Notes: a model not told the origin generated them from the sequence alone. Counted from the stretch's first letter, positions 44,284 to 53,450 are shown. The stretch is 64,000 bases of DNA from Brevibacterium yomogidense (GCF_016107685.1 NZ_JABASY010000006.1:186001-250000), one strand, 5' to 3'. Numbers and translations are program-made.

Positions 44284-45540
44284 ATGAGTACTGTCGGTCC
44301 AGCTGCGCGAGGCACGCCCAGCGTGGAGACCATGACTGAGGCGGTGACCATGGCGGATGTGCGACCTCCGCGCAGTGCTGCGCTGGGCCCCTGGTACCGG
44401 ACGGTGCTGGCGGGCATGCGCCGCGCCGTGTTCGGCCCCGTGCGTCGCGGTGGAACGGATCCCGGTCCGCGCACTCGCCCGCGCCTCATCCTCGCAAGCC
44501 ACCGCAACGGTGCTGCCGACGGGCCCGTCGTCCTGTCCGCGTTCCCGTACGCGCAGCACCTCGTCTCGATGCAGCTGCTGCGCGGCCCCCTGCGCGCCCT
44601 CTTCACCGGCATCCCCGTCATCCGCAGCAAGGACGTGGAACGCTACGGCATGGACCGGTCGAGCATCACCGATCCCGTCACCGCGGCCGTCGAACACCTG
44701 TCTGCCGGTGGGGACCTCGTGATCTTCCCCGAGGGCACCAGCGAATGGCGGCACGCCCCAGGCACCTACCAGCGGGGTGCGGCGAAGATCTGGTGCCGCC
44801 TGCGTGACGCGGGTGTCGACGTCGACGTGCTGCCCGTCGGCCTCTTCTACGCCGCCCCGGAACGCTACTGCTCGCTCGCCGAACTGTGGGTGGGCCCCGC
44901 CGTCGACCTGCCCGACACCGTCGACGGGCCGCGCACCAGCCGGGAGGAGCACGCGCACGCGCTCCTGACCGACGCACTCGACGCCGTGTCCGTGAACTGC
45001 CCCGATCCGCTGACGTTCGACCGCGTCCAGCGCCGCGCCACCGCCCGAGCCCGCGCCGGCGAACCCTTCGCCGCCGCCTTCCTCGACGAGCAGCGCGCAA
45101 CAGCGGCCGCAGGGCTGACCCCTGCCGAGCCGGGGCCTCGGGAGCAGACATCCGCAGGGTCTGCACCTGCCCAGCGGGGGCCTCGGGAGCAGACAACCGC
45201 CGCCGAGGCCCCCATCGGTCCGTGGCCCCGTCGCCTGGGACTGGCCCTCCACTGGCCGGTCGCCCCCGTCCTGTGGGCCGCCGCGTGGGTGGGCCGGAAG
45301 GCGGACGCGCGGAACACGGTCACGTTCTATCGGATGCTCGGCGGCAGTGGTGCCGCGGTCGGCTGGGCGCTCGTCCTCGTCGTCACCGGAGTGTGGGCGA
45401 CGCTCGCCGGAACCAGAGCCGGAACCGGAGCCGGGGCCACTGTGGCCGCCGTCGCCGGTGCCGGACTGCTGAGTCTCGTGGCGGGACGTGCGATCGTGCG
45501 CGCTCGCCGCTGGCAACCCGACACCGCACCCCTCACCTGA
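44284..45540 (+). CDS. PlsC-domain acyltransferase with two C-terminal membrane helices
   Basis: 418 residues from ATG 44284 (GGAAG upstream; ATG 44332 or 44350 are alternatives). Acyltransferase motifs: SHRNGAADG with His73, then GIPVIRSKD, and FPEGTSEWRHAPGTYQRGA. The His-to-Asp spacing is one longer than the common HX4D, as in related acyltransferases. A repeated Pro/Ala/Gln linker (about 280-310) leads to two membrane helices (GWALVLVVTGVWATLAG and AAVAGAGLLSLVAGRAIV). The acceptor is unknown. Confidence 0.82.
   Translation: MSTVGPAARGTPSVETMTEAVTMADVRPPRSAALGPWYRTVLAGMRRAVFGPVRRGGTDPGPRTRPRLILASHRNGAADGPVVLSAFPYAQHLVSMQLLRGPLRALFTGIPVIRSKDVERYGMDRSSITDPVTAAVEHLSAGGDLVIFPEGTSEWRHAPGTYQRGAAKIWCRLRDAGVDVDVLPVGLFYAAPERYCSLAELWVGPAVDLPDTVDGPRTSREEHAHALLTDALDAVSVNCPDPLTFDRVQRRATARARAGEPFAAAFLDEQRATAAAGLTPAEPGPREQTSAGSAPAQRGPREQTTAAEAPIGPWPRRLGLALHWPVAPVLWAAAWVGRKADARNTVTFYRMLGGSGAAVGWALVLVVTGVWATLAGTRAGTGAGATVAAVAGAGLLSLVAGRAIVRARRWQPDTAPLT
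45121..45210 (+). repeat. In-frame 45-nt duplication in the acyltransferase gene
   Basis: Copies start at 45121 and 45166. They encode PAEPGPREQTSAGSA and PAQRGPREQTTAAEA, a 15-residue duplicated linker between the acyltransferase and membrane domains. Confidence 0.85.
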
Positions 45541-45544
45541 GCTT

Positions 45545-45589
45545 CCACCCGCACCACCCGCACCACCCGCACCACCCGCACCACCCGCA
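45545..45589 (+). repeat. 9-nt tandem repeat (CCACCCGCA) x5
   Basis: Five perfect copies of CCACCCGCA follow the acyltransferase stop codon by 4 bases and end 8 bases before the AGAGGAGAC ribosome site of the next gene. No frame uses it on the coding strand. Confidence 0.92.
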
Positions 45590-45603
45590 CCAGAGGAGAC
45601 CGC

Positions 45604-48102
45604 ATGTCCCGCATCATCGACTTCGGCCATGACGACGCCACCCGCCTGGACGTGTCCGGAGGGAAGGGCGCGAGCCTCGCGAAGTCCGCGCGCGACCTCC
45701 CCGTGCCGCCCGTCATCATCGTGACAGCGGAGGCGTACGCTGCGATCCTCGCGCCCGTGCGTCAGCAGATCCGCGGGATCCTGCGGGAGAGCACGATCGA
45801 GGGAGCGGCCGCACGGGTGCAGCAGCTGCTCCTCGACATGGAGCTGGAGGACGGGTGGGTCGAGGAGATCGACGCGGCCCTCCGGCAGGCGGGCCTTGCC
45901 GACCGTGCGGTCGCCGTGCGCTCGTCCGGGACGATGGAGGACCTCCCCGGCGCGGCCTTCGCCGGCCAGCACGACACGTTCCTGGGGGAGCGGGGTGCCG
46001 CCTCCGTCGCCCGCGCCGTCCAGCGCTGCTACGCGTCCCTGTGGAACGCGCACGCGATGAAGTACCGCGACCGGCTGGGACTCGACCACCTTCAGGCGTC
46101 CATGGCCGTCGTCGTCCAGCAGATGGTCGAGGTGGGGGCTGAGGAGGCCGCCGGTGTCGCGTTCTCGATCGACCCGGTCCGGGGAGACCTGTCCACCGTC
46201 CTCGTGAATGCCGCCTACGGCCTCGGCGAGACGGTGGTGGGTGGTGAGGCGGAGGTCGACGAATACCTGCTGAGCCGCGACGGCACCGAGGAGCGGGAGA
46301 TCCGGGTCGCCGCGAAGCCGGTCGCCCTTGTCGTCGACGGGGACGGCGGGACGCGGGAGGTCGCCGTCGATCCGGCGCTCGCCGATGCGGCAGCGATCGA
46401 TGCGGACCTGCGTCAGGCCGTGGCCCGCCTGTCGGTGCAGGCGGAGCATCACTTCGGGTTCCCGCAGGACATCGAATGGGCCGTGAGCGACGGCGAGCTG
46501 TTCCTCCTGCAGTCGCGTCCGATCACCCGGGTGGCAGCGCGGTGGACGCGCGACGAATCCGCCGAACGCTACCCGAACCCCGTCACCCCGCTCACATGGG
46601 ACCTCGTCGAAGCGGGCTTCCACGCATCGCTGCGCCACAGCTTCCAGCTCATGGGTCTGCCGCCTTTCGGCGACAAGTGGTTCGCGATGAAGGACTTCTA
46701 CATCTATGGCAACCAGACGGCGGTCGACCTGTACAGCGGCCGTTTCCCCGCAGCGATGCTCCGCGACATCGACAGCATCCGTGAGGCCCTGCCGGAGATC
46801 GCCCGACGATACGCGTGGGTGCAGGACCTGCCCGTGCAGTGGATGCGCGACCTCGACACCTACCTGCTGGGGATCGGCAGGCTCTCCCACGAGCCGCTGG
46901 ACGGCAAGGACCTCGCGGGCCTGTGGGACCACGTGCGGGAGATCAGCGACCTGGGGTCCACGTACTTCCTGCCGAACATCGCGATCTCGCTCACCCAGAC
47001 CACCCTGTACAAGGGGCTCCTCACACTGCTGTCGATGAAGCTGCCGCAGGAGCAGGCGCAGGCCGTGTTCGACCAGCTGCTGGGGCAGACGGACACGAAG
47101 ACGGGGCAGGTCAACGACGAGCTCTGGGAGCTGTCGCGCACCATCAGGACGACCCCGGACCTGCTCGACTGGTTGGACGCCGCGCCCAGCGCGGAAGGGC
47201 GGATGGACGAGCTGCGTGCGGAGTTCCCGGCGTTCGCCGCTGACCTCGACGCGTTCCTGGACCGCCACGGGCACCGCGAGCTCGACTTCGATGCCTACCA
47301 CCCCACGTGGATCGGGGCTCCCCACATCGTCGTGAACCAGCTGCGGGTGCTTGCGCACCGTGAGGAGAGCGCGCAGGCCTCGCCCAACCAGCTGCGGGCG
47401 AAGCAGGCGGAGGTCGAACGGCAGGTGCTGGACGCTGTGCCGGACGACCTGCGCTACTTCCTGCAGGAGGTCATCCACCTGGCGCGCACCTACACGGCGC
47501 TGGACGACCTGGAGCACTACCAGACGACCCGGCTGACCCTGCCGATGCGCAGGGCACTCGCCGCGCTGGGGCAGCGGCTGGTCGATGCGGGAGTGCTCGA
47601 TCACGTGGATGACGTGTACTTCCTGCACGCAGACACCCTCGAAGAGGCGCTGCGTGACGGGTCCGCGGATGCGCTCCGGACGCTGCGGCCGGAGGCCCGG
47701 ACGCTGCGCGCCGGTTACGGAGCGGCGCTCGAGACCGATCCGGACTGGGTGCACGGGCAGACCGGTGAAGATCTGTCCGCGGAGGCGGACATGAGGGGCA
47801 CGGCCGGCAGCCCCGGGCAGGTGGAGGCGGAGGTCTTCGTGGTGCACAGCCCCGACGACTTCCCGCTGTTCCCCGCTGGTGCGGTCCTCGTCGCCCGGAC
47901 GACGAACCCCGCGTGGACGGCGCTGTTCTACCAGGCTGCAGGTGTCATCACCGAAAGTGGCGGTGCACTGTCGCACGGCGCGGTGACTGCGCGGGAGCTT
48001 GGCATTCCCGCTGTCATGAGCATCCGGGACGCGACCCGGCGCTTCACGAACGGGCAGCGTGTGTGTCTGGACGGTGCGCAGGGCACGGTCGTGCTGGTGT
48101 GA
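45604..48102 (+). CDS. PEP-utilising phosphotransferase, rifampicin-phosphotransferase-like architecture
   Basis: 832 residues. An N-terminal ATP-grasp domain (GGKGASLAKSARDLPVPPVIIVTAEAY, then AVRSSGTMEDLPGAAFAGQHDTFL, FPQDIEWAVSDGELFLLQSRPITR), a middle domain of about 400 residues, and a C-terminal swivelling domain with catalytic His791 in GGALSHGAVTARELGIPAV. This ATP-grasp/substrate/His order without the PEP-binding TIM barrel is that of Rph, not of PEP synthase. The middle domain sets the acceptor, and I cannot say whether it is rifampicin. It has its own ribosome site. Confidence 0.85.
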   Translation: MSRIIDFGHDDATRLDVSGGKGASLAKSARDLPVPPVIIVTAEAYAAILAPVRQQIRGILRESTIEGAAARVQQLLLDMELEDGWVEEIDAALRQAGLADRAVAVRSSGTMEDLPGAAFAGQHDTFLGERGAASVARAVQRCYASLWNAHAMKYRDRLGLDHLQASMAVVVQQMVEVGAEEAAGVAFSIDPVRGDLSTVLVNAAYGLGETVVGGEAEVDEYLLSRDGTEEREIRVAAKPVALVVDGDGGTREVAVDPALADAAAIDADLRQAVARLSVQAEHHFGFPQDIEWAVSDGELFLLQSRPITRVAARWTRDESAERYPNPVTPLTWDLVEAGFHASLRHSFQLMGLPPFGDKWFAMKDFYIYGNQTAVDLYSGRFPAAMLRDIDSIREALPEIARRYAWVQDLPVQWMRDLDTYLLGIGRLSHEPLDGKDLAGLWDHVREISDLGSTYFLPNIAISLTQTTLYKGLLTLLSMKLPQEQAQAVFDQLLGQTDTKTGQVNDELWELSRTIRTTPDLLDWLDAAPSAEGRMDELRAEFPAFAADLDAFLDRHGHRELDFDAYHPTWIGAPHIVVNQLRVLAHREESAQASPNQLRAKQAEVERQVLDAVPDDLRYFLQEVIHLARTYTALDDLEHYQTTRLTLPMRRALAALGQRLVDAGVLDHVDDVYFLHADTLEEALRDGSADALRTLRPEARTLRAGYGAALETDPDWVHGQTGEDLSAEADMRGTAGSPGQVEAEVFVVHSPDDFPLFPAGAVLVARTTNPAWTALFYQAAGVITESGGALSHGAVTARELGIPAVMSIRDATRRFTNGQRVCLDGAQGTVVLV

Positions 48103-48111
48103 AGGACGCGG

Positions 48112-48891
48112 TCATCGACCAGGACGGCTGGCACTCGGGCCCGTCCTGCGCACGATTGCGAGGACGATCATCACCTGTGCCGCGATGTAGGTCGACATGA
48201 TGAGGAAGTCGTGCGCGGGCAGGCTGATCCCCGCGAGTGACCGCACTGCGATGAGCCCGTCGGAGACGAAGAAGACCGCACCGCCGATGCCCGCGAGGAC
48301 TCCCAGTCCTGTCGCGAGGACGGCCATCGTCATCAGCGCCACCCCGTAGAGGATGACGGGGACGAGGAGATTCCCCGCGTGGGGAGCACACAGGACGAGG
48401 AGGAGTGCGAAGAGGCCGAGGTAGGGCAGAAGCCAGACCGGTCCGAGGCGACGGGCCGCGACGGAGTATCTGCGGGAGGGCCAGAACGCCACGATGTACA
48501 CGATCTGGGCGATGAGGAACATGCCCACGAGCGTGAGGAACGCGGTGTCACCCGCCAGGAAGCGGGGGACCGTGTCACCCAGCCAGGAGAAGAATAGGGC
48601 CACGAGCACCAAGCGCACCAGCCGGGCGTGAGGTTCAGATTCGCCGCTGTGGAGTGGGACGCTGTGCCGTTGAACGCTCTGCTTCTGAACACGGCGGCGC
48701 GCTTTCACCGCGGTGAGGAAGCACCACACGAGGAGCGGCATGAGCAGCACCTGCGTGACATCCGCGATGACACTCTCCGGCGCCCGCAGCTGCGTGCCGA
48801 GGTGGACGAGGGTCGCACCAGCCAGAAGGCCAGCGGGGACGGCCCAGGGGACGCGTCGGGAGAGGGGGACACTCGTCGTCGGGTCGCTCAT
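48112..48891 (-). CDS. YhhN-family lysoplasmalogenase-like membrane protein
   Basis: 259 residues with about eight membrane helices. LVALFFSWLGDTVPRFLAGDTAFLTLVGMFLIAQIVYIVAFW and LGVLAGIGGAVFFVSDGLIAVRSLAG carry the Asp residues typical of the YhhN/TMEM86 family, which hydrolyses the vinyl-ether bond of lysoplasmalogens in animals. Substrate in bacteria is not established. Convergent with the Rph-like gene. Confidence 0.88.
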   Translation of the reverse strand: MSDPTTSVPLSRRVPWAVPAGLLAGATLVHLGTQLRAPESVIADVTQVLLMPLLVWCFLTAVKARRRVQKQSVQRHSVPLHSGESEPHARLVRLVLVALFFSWLGDTVPRFLAGDTAFLTLVGMFLIAQIVYIVAFWPSRRYSVAARRLGPVWLLPYLGLFALLLVLCAPHAGNLLVPVILYGVALMTMAVLATGLGVLAGIGGAVFFVSDGLIAVRSLAGISLPAHDFLIMSTYIAAQVMIVLAIVRRTGPSASRPGR

Positions 48892-48951
48892 GAACCGGAC
48901 AGTACCTCACGCCCGGGCCCGGGCGACGGACGGTGAAGGAGCGGAGATCTA

Positions 48952-49073
48952 CAGGAAACTTCGCCACCTACATACGAATAACAGCGCAGCTGGCGAGCGG
49001 ATGTGCAGCTGGCGAAGTTTCCTGCAGGTGGCGAGCGAACGTGCAGCGCGTCACCGCTGCGCGTTCGCTCACC
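48952..49073. repeat. Hairpin cluster with 19-nt repeats after the MFS gene
   Basis: CAGGAAACTTCGCCA (48952-48966) is the reverse complement of TGGCGAAGTTTCCTG (49010-49024). A second large hairpin spans 49027-49073 with arms around GCGAGCGAACG. Three 19-nt units starting GCAGCTGGCGA, GCAGCTGGCGA and GCAGGTGGCGA lie at 48986, 49005 and 49024. Located just past the stop of the MFS gene, so it may act as terminator. Confidence 0.7.
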
Positions 49074-49080
49074 TCCCCAC

Positions 49081-50520
49081 TCACTTGATGCTGTCGCGGG
49101 GGACCCGTGTCGTGGGCCCGTGCGAGTTCTTGATGAAGAACGCGCCGATGATGCCCATGAACGCCACGATGCCCGCCACGAGGAACGAGGTGTTCGCCCC
49201 GTGGACCAGGCCTGCGGCGCCATACACCTCCGGGTCGCGTGCGGTGCCGACCATGACGGTGACGAGCACCGCGGTTCCCACGGAGGCCGCGATCTGTCGC
49301 ATCGTGTTGTTGAGTGCGGTGCCGTGGGGGATGAGCCGGGGCGGCAGCTGGTTGAGGGCCGCCGTCGTCACCGGCATGATGACCATCGCCGTGCCCAGCA
49401 TGCGCACCGTGTTCACCGCCGCGATGTAGAAGAACGTCGTGTCGACGGTGAGGATGGACAGCATGAACGTGGCCACGGTCAGCAGCGTGAAGCCGATGAC
49501 TGCCAGCCACTTCGCGCCGACCGCGTCGAACACCCGCCCGGTGATCGGCGACATGACACCCATGAGGACTGCACCCGGAAGCAGTGCCAACCCCGATTCC
49601 ATCGCGGTGAAGTCGCTCATGTTCTGCATGAACATCGGAATGATGAGCATCCCGCCGATCATGGCGACGAACACGAGCATGCCCAGCAGGGTGTTGAGGG
49701 TGAACATCGGGTACTTGAGCACGCGCAGCTCGAGGATCGGCTGCTCGAGCTTCAGCTGGCGGAAGATGAACCACACGAGCGTGACGGTGCCGACTGCCAG
49801 GGGGACCAGGACCGAGGCGCTGGTCCAGCCGTAGTCACCGGCACCTCCGAAGCCGAACAGCAGGCCACCGAAACCGAACGACGACAGGATGATCGACAGG
49901 ACGTCCAGTCGGGGGTGCGTCTGCTCGGTGACGTTGCGGAGGACGAAGTACGCGAACACCATCGCGATGGCAGCGATCGGCAGCATCATGAAGAACAGCG
50001 TCTCCCACGGGAAGTGGTCGACGATCCAGCCGGAGAGGCTGGGGCCGATCGCGGGGGCGAACGAGATGACCAGTCCGAACGTTCCCATCGCCGTACCGCG
50101 CTGGTGCACGGGGAAGATGGCGAACAGGATCGTCTGCATGAGCGGGATGATGAGCCCGCCACTCGTCGCCTGGACGACGCGGCCCGCGAGGAGCATGGGG
50201 TAGATCGGTGCGAACGCGCAGATCAGCGTTCCGGCGATGAAGAGCCCCATCGCCGTGAGGAAGAGACCGCGCGTGGTGAACTTCTGGATGAGGAACGCGG
50301 TCACGGGGATCATGATGCCGTTGACCAGCATGAAGATCGTCGTCACCCACTGGGCTTCGCTGGCCGTGATGCCGAAGTCCAGCATGAAGGCGGGAAGTGC
50401 CGTGTTGAGGAGTGTCTGGTTGAGGATGATGACGAACGCGCCGGACAGGAGCACGGCCATGAGCACGGTCCTGTTCACCGGCAGACGGTCGCCTGCGCCT
50501 GTGGAGGGGGATTCACTCAT
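49081..50520 (-). CDS. MFS multidrug efflux transporter (DHA2 / EmrB type)
   Basis: 479 residues from ATG 50520, overlapping the TetR stop. Fourteen-helix pattern with the family signatures LNQTLLNTALPAFMLDFG, QWVTTIFMLVNGIMIPVTAFL and the motif C-like IISFAPAIGPSLSGWIVDHFPWETLFF. Proton-driven drug exporter of the inner membrane. Second gene of a TetR-MFS operon, so it is probably self-regulated by its partner. Substrates unknown. Confidence 0.95.
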   Translation of the reverse strand: MSESPSTGAGDRLPVNRTVLMAVLLSGAFVIILNQTLLNTALPAFMLDFGITASEAQWVTTIFMLVNGIMIPVTAFLIQKFTTRGLFLTAMGLFIAGTLICAFAPIYPMLLAGRVVQATSGGLIIPLMQTILFAIFPVHQRGTAMGTFGLVISFAPAIGPSLSGWIVDHFPWETLFFMMLPIAAIAMVFAYFVLRNVTEQTHPRLDVLSIILSSFGFGGLLFGFGGAGDYGWTSASVLVPLAVGTVTLVWFIFRQLKLEQPILELRVLKYPMFTLNTLLGMLVFVAMIGGMLIIPMFMQNMSDFTAMESGLALLPGAVLMGVMSPITGRVFDAVGAKWLAVIGFTLLTVATFMLSILTVDTTFFYIAAVNTVRMLGTAMVIMPVTTAALNQLPPRLIPHGTALNNTMRQIAASVGTAVLVTVMVGTARDPEVYGAAGLVHGANTSFLVAGIVAFMGIIGAFFIKNSHGPTTRVPRDSIK

Positions 50521-51191
50521 CGGTCGCACCCGCCTTCCTCGGCCGGCGAGACCGATGCAGAGGCCGACGAGGGTGCGCAGGCGAGGAGCCCCTGTTCGAG
50601 CATGTCGAAGGCTCGGAGGAGCATGTCGCTCAGCTTCTCCTCGTCGCTTGCCGCCCATCGCAGGACCGTGAGTCGCAGGGCGGTCCCCGCGACCCCGGCG
50701 ACCAGGGAGGGGCGCATGTCCGTGCTCGCGTCGACGCCCAGTCTCAGGGCGACAGCATCGCTCACGGACTGCTCCATGAGGACCTGCTGGTGGAGCTGTC
50801 GCGCCACGAGGGTGGGATGCTGATGCACGAGTTTCTGACGGGCGAGTGTCCGGTCGCGATCCGTGTTCATGAGGGAGAAGATGTCGTTCTCCGCGATCAC
50901 CGCGCGGATGGCGTGGAGCGGGGACTCCTCAGCGGGACGCGCGACGATCTGGGGGTGAAGTGCCGCGGCTGCCGCAGCGGCGTCCGTCACCAGCGCGTCC
51001 TCCTTGTGGGAGAAGTAGTTGAAGAATGTGCGCGGCGAGATCCCTGCGCCGTGGGCGATCGCCTCCACGGTGAGGGCCTCAAGGCCGTTCTCCGTCGCGA
51101 GGTCCAGTGCGACCTGGCGGATCGTACGGCGGGTGTCCAGCTTCTTGCGTTCGCGCAGACCGATGTCTGCTGTCAGGTTGTTCGAAGTCAT
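50517..51191 (-). CDS. TetR-family regulator (efflux operon)
   Basis: 224 residues. HTH: LDTRRTIRQVALDLATENGLEALTVEAIAHGAGISPRTFFNYFSHKEDALV. Stop overlaps the MFS start by four bases, so both are made from one mRNA. It should repress its own promoter through the inverted repeat at 51215-51229, relieved when it binds a drug. Divergent from the TDT transporter gene. Confidence 0.93.
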   Translation of the reverse strand: MTSNNLTADIGLRERKKLDTRRTIRQVALDLATENGLEALTVEAIAHGAGISPRTFFNYFSHKEDALVTDAAAAAAALHPQIVARPAEESPLHAIRAVIAENDIFSLMNTDRDRTLARQKLVHQHPTLVARQLHQQVLMEQSVSDAVALRLGVDASTDMRPSLVAGVAGTALRLTVLRWAASDEEKLSDMLLRAFDMLEQGLLACAPSSASASVSPAEEGGCDR

Positions 51192-51214
51192 TGCTTGTTA
51201 CATTAACTGCATAA

Positions 51215-51229
51215 TTGCATGTTGTGCAA
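51215..51229. promoter_or_regulatory. TetR operator candidate
   Basis: TTGCA-TGTTG-TGCAA, a perfect 15-base inverted repeat in the AT-rich 62-bp gap between the TetR start (51191) and the TDT start (51254). Confidence 0.6.
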
Positions 51230-51253
51230 TGTTGAGGTGCGGGATGTGAGTGT

Positions 51254-52360
51254 GTGAATGGCAACAGCCACAATGGGACCGTGACTGCCGCGACCCGACC
51301 CTCCCCGCATCGACTCGACCACGCCCTTGCAGGGCTGTCGCCCGGGTACTTCGCGCTCGTCATGGCCACGGGGATCGTCGGCATCGGCCTCGACGCGGTG
51401 GGTGTGGTGTGGGCGGCGGCGCTGCTCAAGGTGATCGCACTCGTGGCGTACGTGGTGCTGGCGGTGCTCTACATCGTCCGCTGGTTCCGCCACCGCGCAC
51501 AGGTGAGGCATGACCTGCGCGATCCGGAGAGGACCTTCGGCTACTTCACGATCGTCGCGGGTACCGGCGTGCTCGCGACCGGCCTGCTGGGGACGCGGTT
51601 CGAGCAGGTGTCCATCGGCCTGGTGGTCGTGGCCGCCGCGATCTGGATCGTGCTGGGCTACGTCCTGCCGTGGCAGGTGCTCATGAGCCGCGACGGGGAG
51701 CCGATCCTCGCACGCACGAACGGCACGTGGTTCGTCTGGTCGGTCGCCTCGCAGTCGGTGGCCGTCGCGCTCGCCGGGATCCTGCCGCTCGTCCCGCAGT
51801 TCTCGCACCTCATCGGGATCCTCACGGTGATGACGTGGTCCGTCGGCACGCTGCTCTACGCCGGTATCGCCGTGCTCGTGACCCTGCGCTTCGTCCACCA
51901 CGGGGTGACGCCGCAGCAGTTCGAGCCGCCGTACTGGGTGGCGATGGGTGCGCTTGCGATCTCCGTCGTCGCCGGGACGGGCATCGTGGACATGCCGTCG
52001 ACGCCGATGATCGACGCCTCCCGCTCGCTCATCGGCTCCACAGTCGTGATCTTCTGGTGCTTCGCCGCATGGCTCATCCCGATGTTCGCGGGCGCCGGCA
52101 TCTGGCGGCACGTGGTCCACCGGGTGCCGCTGCGCTACACACCGGCCCTGTGGTCGATGGTCTTCCCGCTGGGGATGTTCGCGGTCGCCTCGATCCGGCT
52201 GGGCCGTGTCGACCGCATCCCCGCGCTCGAGGTCGCAGGCACCGTCTTCCTGGGCGTCGCCGTGCTCGCCTGGCTGCTGGTGGCAGTGGGGTTCGGCGTG
52301 AACCTCGTGCGCGGAGAGCGTCCGCTCGTCACACAGGAGGATGCTGATGTTCGATCGTGA
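51254..52360 (+). CDS. TDT-family (SLAC1/TehA-like) transporter
   Basis: 368 residues starting at GTG 51254. Ten predicted helices with LSPGYFALVMATGIVGIGL at the start and LSLIVLPWQVLMSRD-like loops; the repeated helix-hairpin pattern and conserved GTG, GIVDMPSTP and FPLGMFAVASIRLGR are those of the tellurite-resistance/dicarboxylate/SLAC1 anion channel family. Substrate unknown. Overlaps the start of the next small membrane protein by 14 bases. Confidence 0.88.
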   Translation: MNGNSHNGTVTAATRPSPHRLDHALAGLSPGYFALVMATGIVGIGLDAVGVVWAAALLKVIALVAYVVLAVLYIVRWFRHRAQVRHDLRDPERTFGYFTIVAGTGVLATGLLGTRFEQVSIGLVVVAAAIWIVLGYVLPWQVLMSRDGEPILARTNGTWFVWSVASQSVAVALAGILPLVPQFSHLIGILTVMTWSVGTLLYAGIAVLVTLRFVHHGVTPQQFEPPYWVAMGALAISVVAGTGIVDMPSTPMIDASRSLIGSTVVIFWCFAAWLIPMFAGAGIWRHVVHRVPLRYTPALWSMVFPLGMFAVASIRLGRVDRIPALEVAGTVFLGVAVLAWLLVAVGFGVNLVRGERPLVTQEDADVRS

Positions 52361-52787
52361 GCGACTGATCTCGGCACACGACAGGAAGCAGCGACGCAGT
52401 GGCATCAAGCTCATCGTCGTGTCAGGACTGTTCGTCGTGGCCGGTCTGATCCTGTTCGTAGGGACCGGGGAGCCCGTGGGGCTCGTGGCGCTGCTGTTCT
52501 TCGGCGGCTGCCTGCTGGTCGGGGTCCACCTCGTCATGGGGGAGGATCGACTGGCCGGGCGGGCCCTCCTCGTCATCGCCGCCTTCATCGCTGCGGCGGG
52601 CTGCGCCAGTGGAGCGGTGTATTCCTCGCTGGGCTTCCAGATCGGACGGTCCTGGCAGACCGCGGAGTACATCGTCCCCGTCATGATCGTCGCCGCGATG
52701 CTGTTCGGGGGAGCTGGAATCGTCTCACTGGTGCAGCTGGTGCGGTTCCGGGGGCCGAACGACGGCGGCAAGAGGCGATCACGGTAA
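52347..52787 (+). CDS. Small four-helix membrane protein
   Basis: 146 residues from ATG 52347 with AGGAGG six bases upstream (the earlier ATG at 52341 is too close to it). Four membrane segments with charged ends, no recognised family. It overlaps the TDT gene, so they form an operon and may work together, which is inference. Confidence 0.75.
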   Translation: MFDRERLISAHDRKQRRSGIKLIVVSGLFVVAGLILFVGTGEPVGLVALLFFGGCLLVGVHLVMGEDRLAGRALLVIAAFIAAAGCASGAVYSSLGFQIGRSWQTAEYIVPVMIVAAMLFGGAGIVSLVQLVRFRGPNDGGKRRSR

Positions 52788-52808
52788 GCCGTGCACCACA
52801 ATGGGCGT

Positions 52809-53450
52809 ATGACCTCGACGAGCCCTCTTGCTGATGTCCCGGCGAAGCCCCACGCAGTCTGGGAAGACCTCTTCGGCATGGCGACGGGGGTGATCCTCGT
52901 GTCCCTGGGATTGCACGCGCTGGGGATCGCCCGCCTGGTGACCGGTGGAACAGCCGGGCTGTCGCTGCTGCTGGCGCAGGGCACCGGGGTGGGCTTCGGC
53001 CTGCTCTTCCTGCTGGTGAACCTGCCGTTCTTCATCCTGGCGATCCGGCGGAAGGGCTGGGTGTTCTCCGCGAAGTCGGCGGTGTCGATCGTCGCGGTGT
53101 CCGCGCTCGCCTCCCTCCACGAGCACTTCCTGCCCACCCTCCCGCTGCTCGAGGACGCCGCGGGAGGCGTCTATGCCGCGATCCTGGGCAATCTGCTCGC
53201 CGGCACGGGACTGCTCATCCTGTTCCGCCACGGGTCGTCACTGGGCGGGTTCAACATCGTCGCGCTCATCGCGCAGGAGCAGTTCGGGTGGCGTGCCGGC
53301 TACGTCCAGATGGTGCTCGACCTCTGCGTGGTCCTGGGCGCCCTGTTCGTCGTGCCGGTCTCCCACGTGCTCATCTCCGCGCTGGGGGCGGCGCTGCTCA
53401 ACGTCGTCCTCGTGCTCAACCACAAGCCGGGCCGCTACACGGGGTACTGA
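52809..53450 (+). CDS. YitT/YczE-like membrane protein
   Basis: 213 residues from ATG 52809 (GTG 52791 would add 6). About five to six helices. SLGLHALGIARLVTGGTAGLSLLLAQGTGVGFGLLFLLVNLPFF and LFRHGSSLGGFNIVALIAQEQFGW are typical of the YitT family of unknown function. Stop codon sits in a 20-nt tandem repeat. Convergent with the SurA-like gene. Confidence 0.85.
   Translation: MTSTSPLADVPAKPHAVWEDLFGMATGVILVSLGLHALGIARLVTGGTAGLSLLLAQGTGVGFGLLFLLVNLPFFILAIRRKGWVFSAKSAVSIVAVSALASLHEHFLPTLPLLEDAAGGVYAAILGNLLAGTGLLILFRHGSSLGGFNIVALIAQEQFGWRAGYVQMVLDLCVVLGALFVVPVSHVLISALGAALLNVVLVLNHKPGRYTGY

Noticed and set aside
45545-45589. CRISPR-like array
   Set aside because: The units are 9 bases with no spacers, so it is a simple tandem repeat. 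The other repeats in the window also lack spacers.
44044-47976. Very long open frame on the minus strand (about 1310 codons)
   Set aside because: It lies entirely opposite the methyltransferase, acyltransferase and Rph-like genes. Its translation is low complexity with no domain. Long antisense frames are expected in DNA with strong G/C third positions.
49003-50823. Long plus-strand frame of about 600 codons
   Set aside because: It is the reverse frame of the MFS and TetR genes, is His/Asp/Arg-rich with no motif, and its start lies in the hairpin cluster.
51203-53137. Long minus-strand frame of about 640 codons
   Set aside because: Mirrors the TDT and YitT-like genes; low complexity, no domain.
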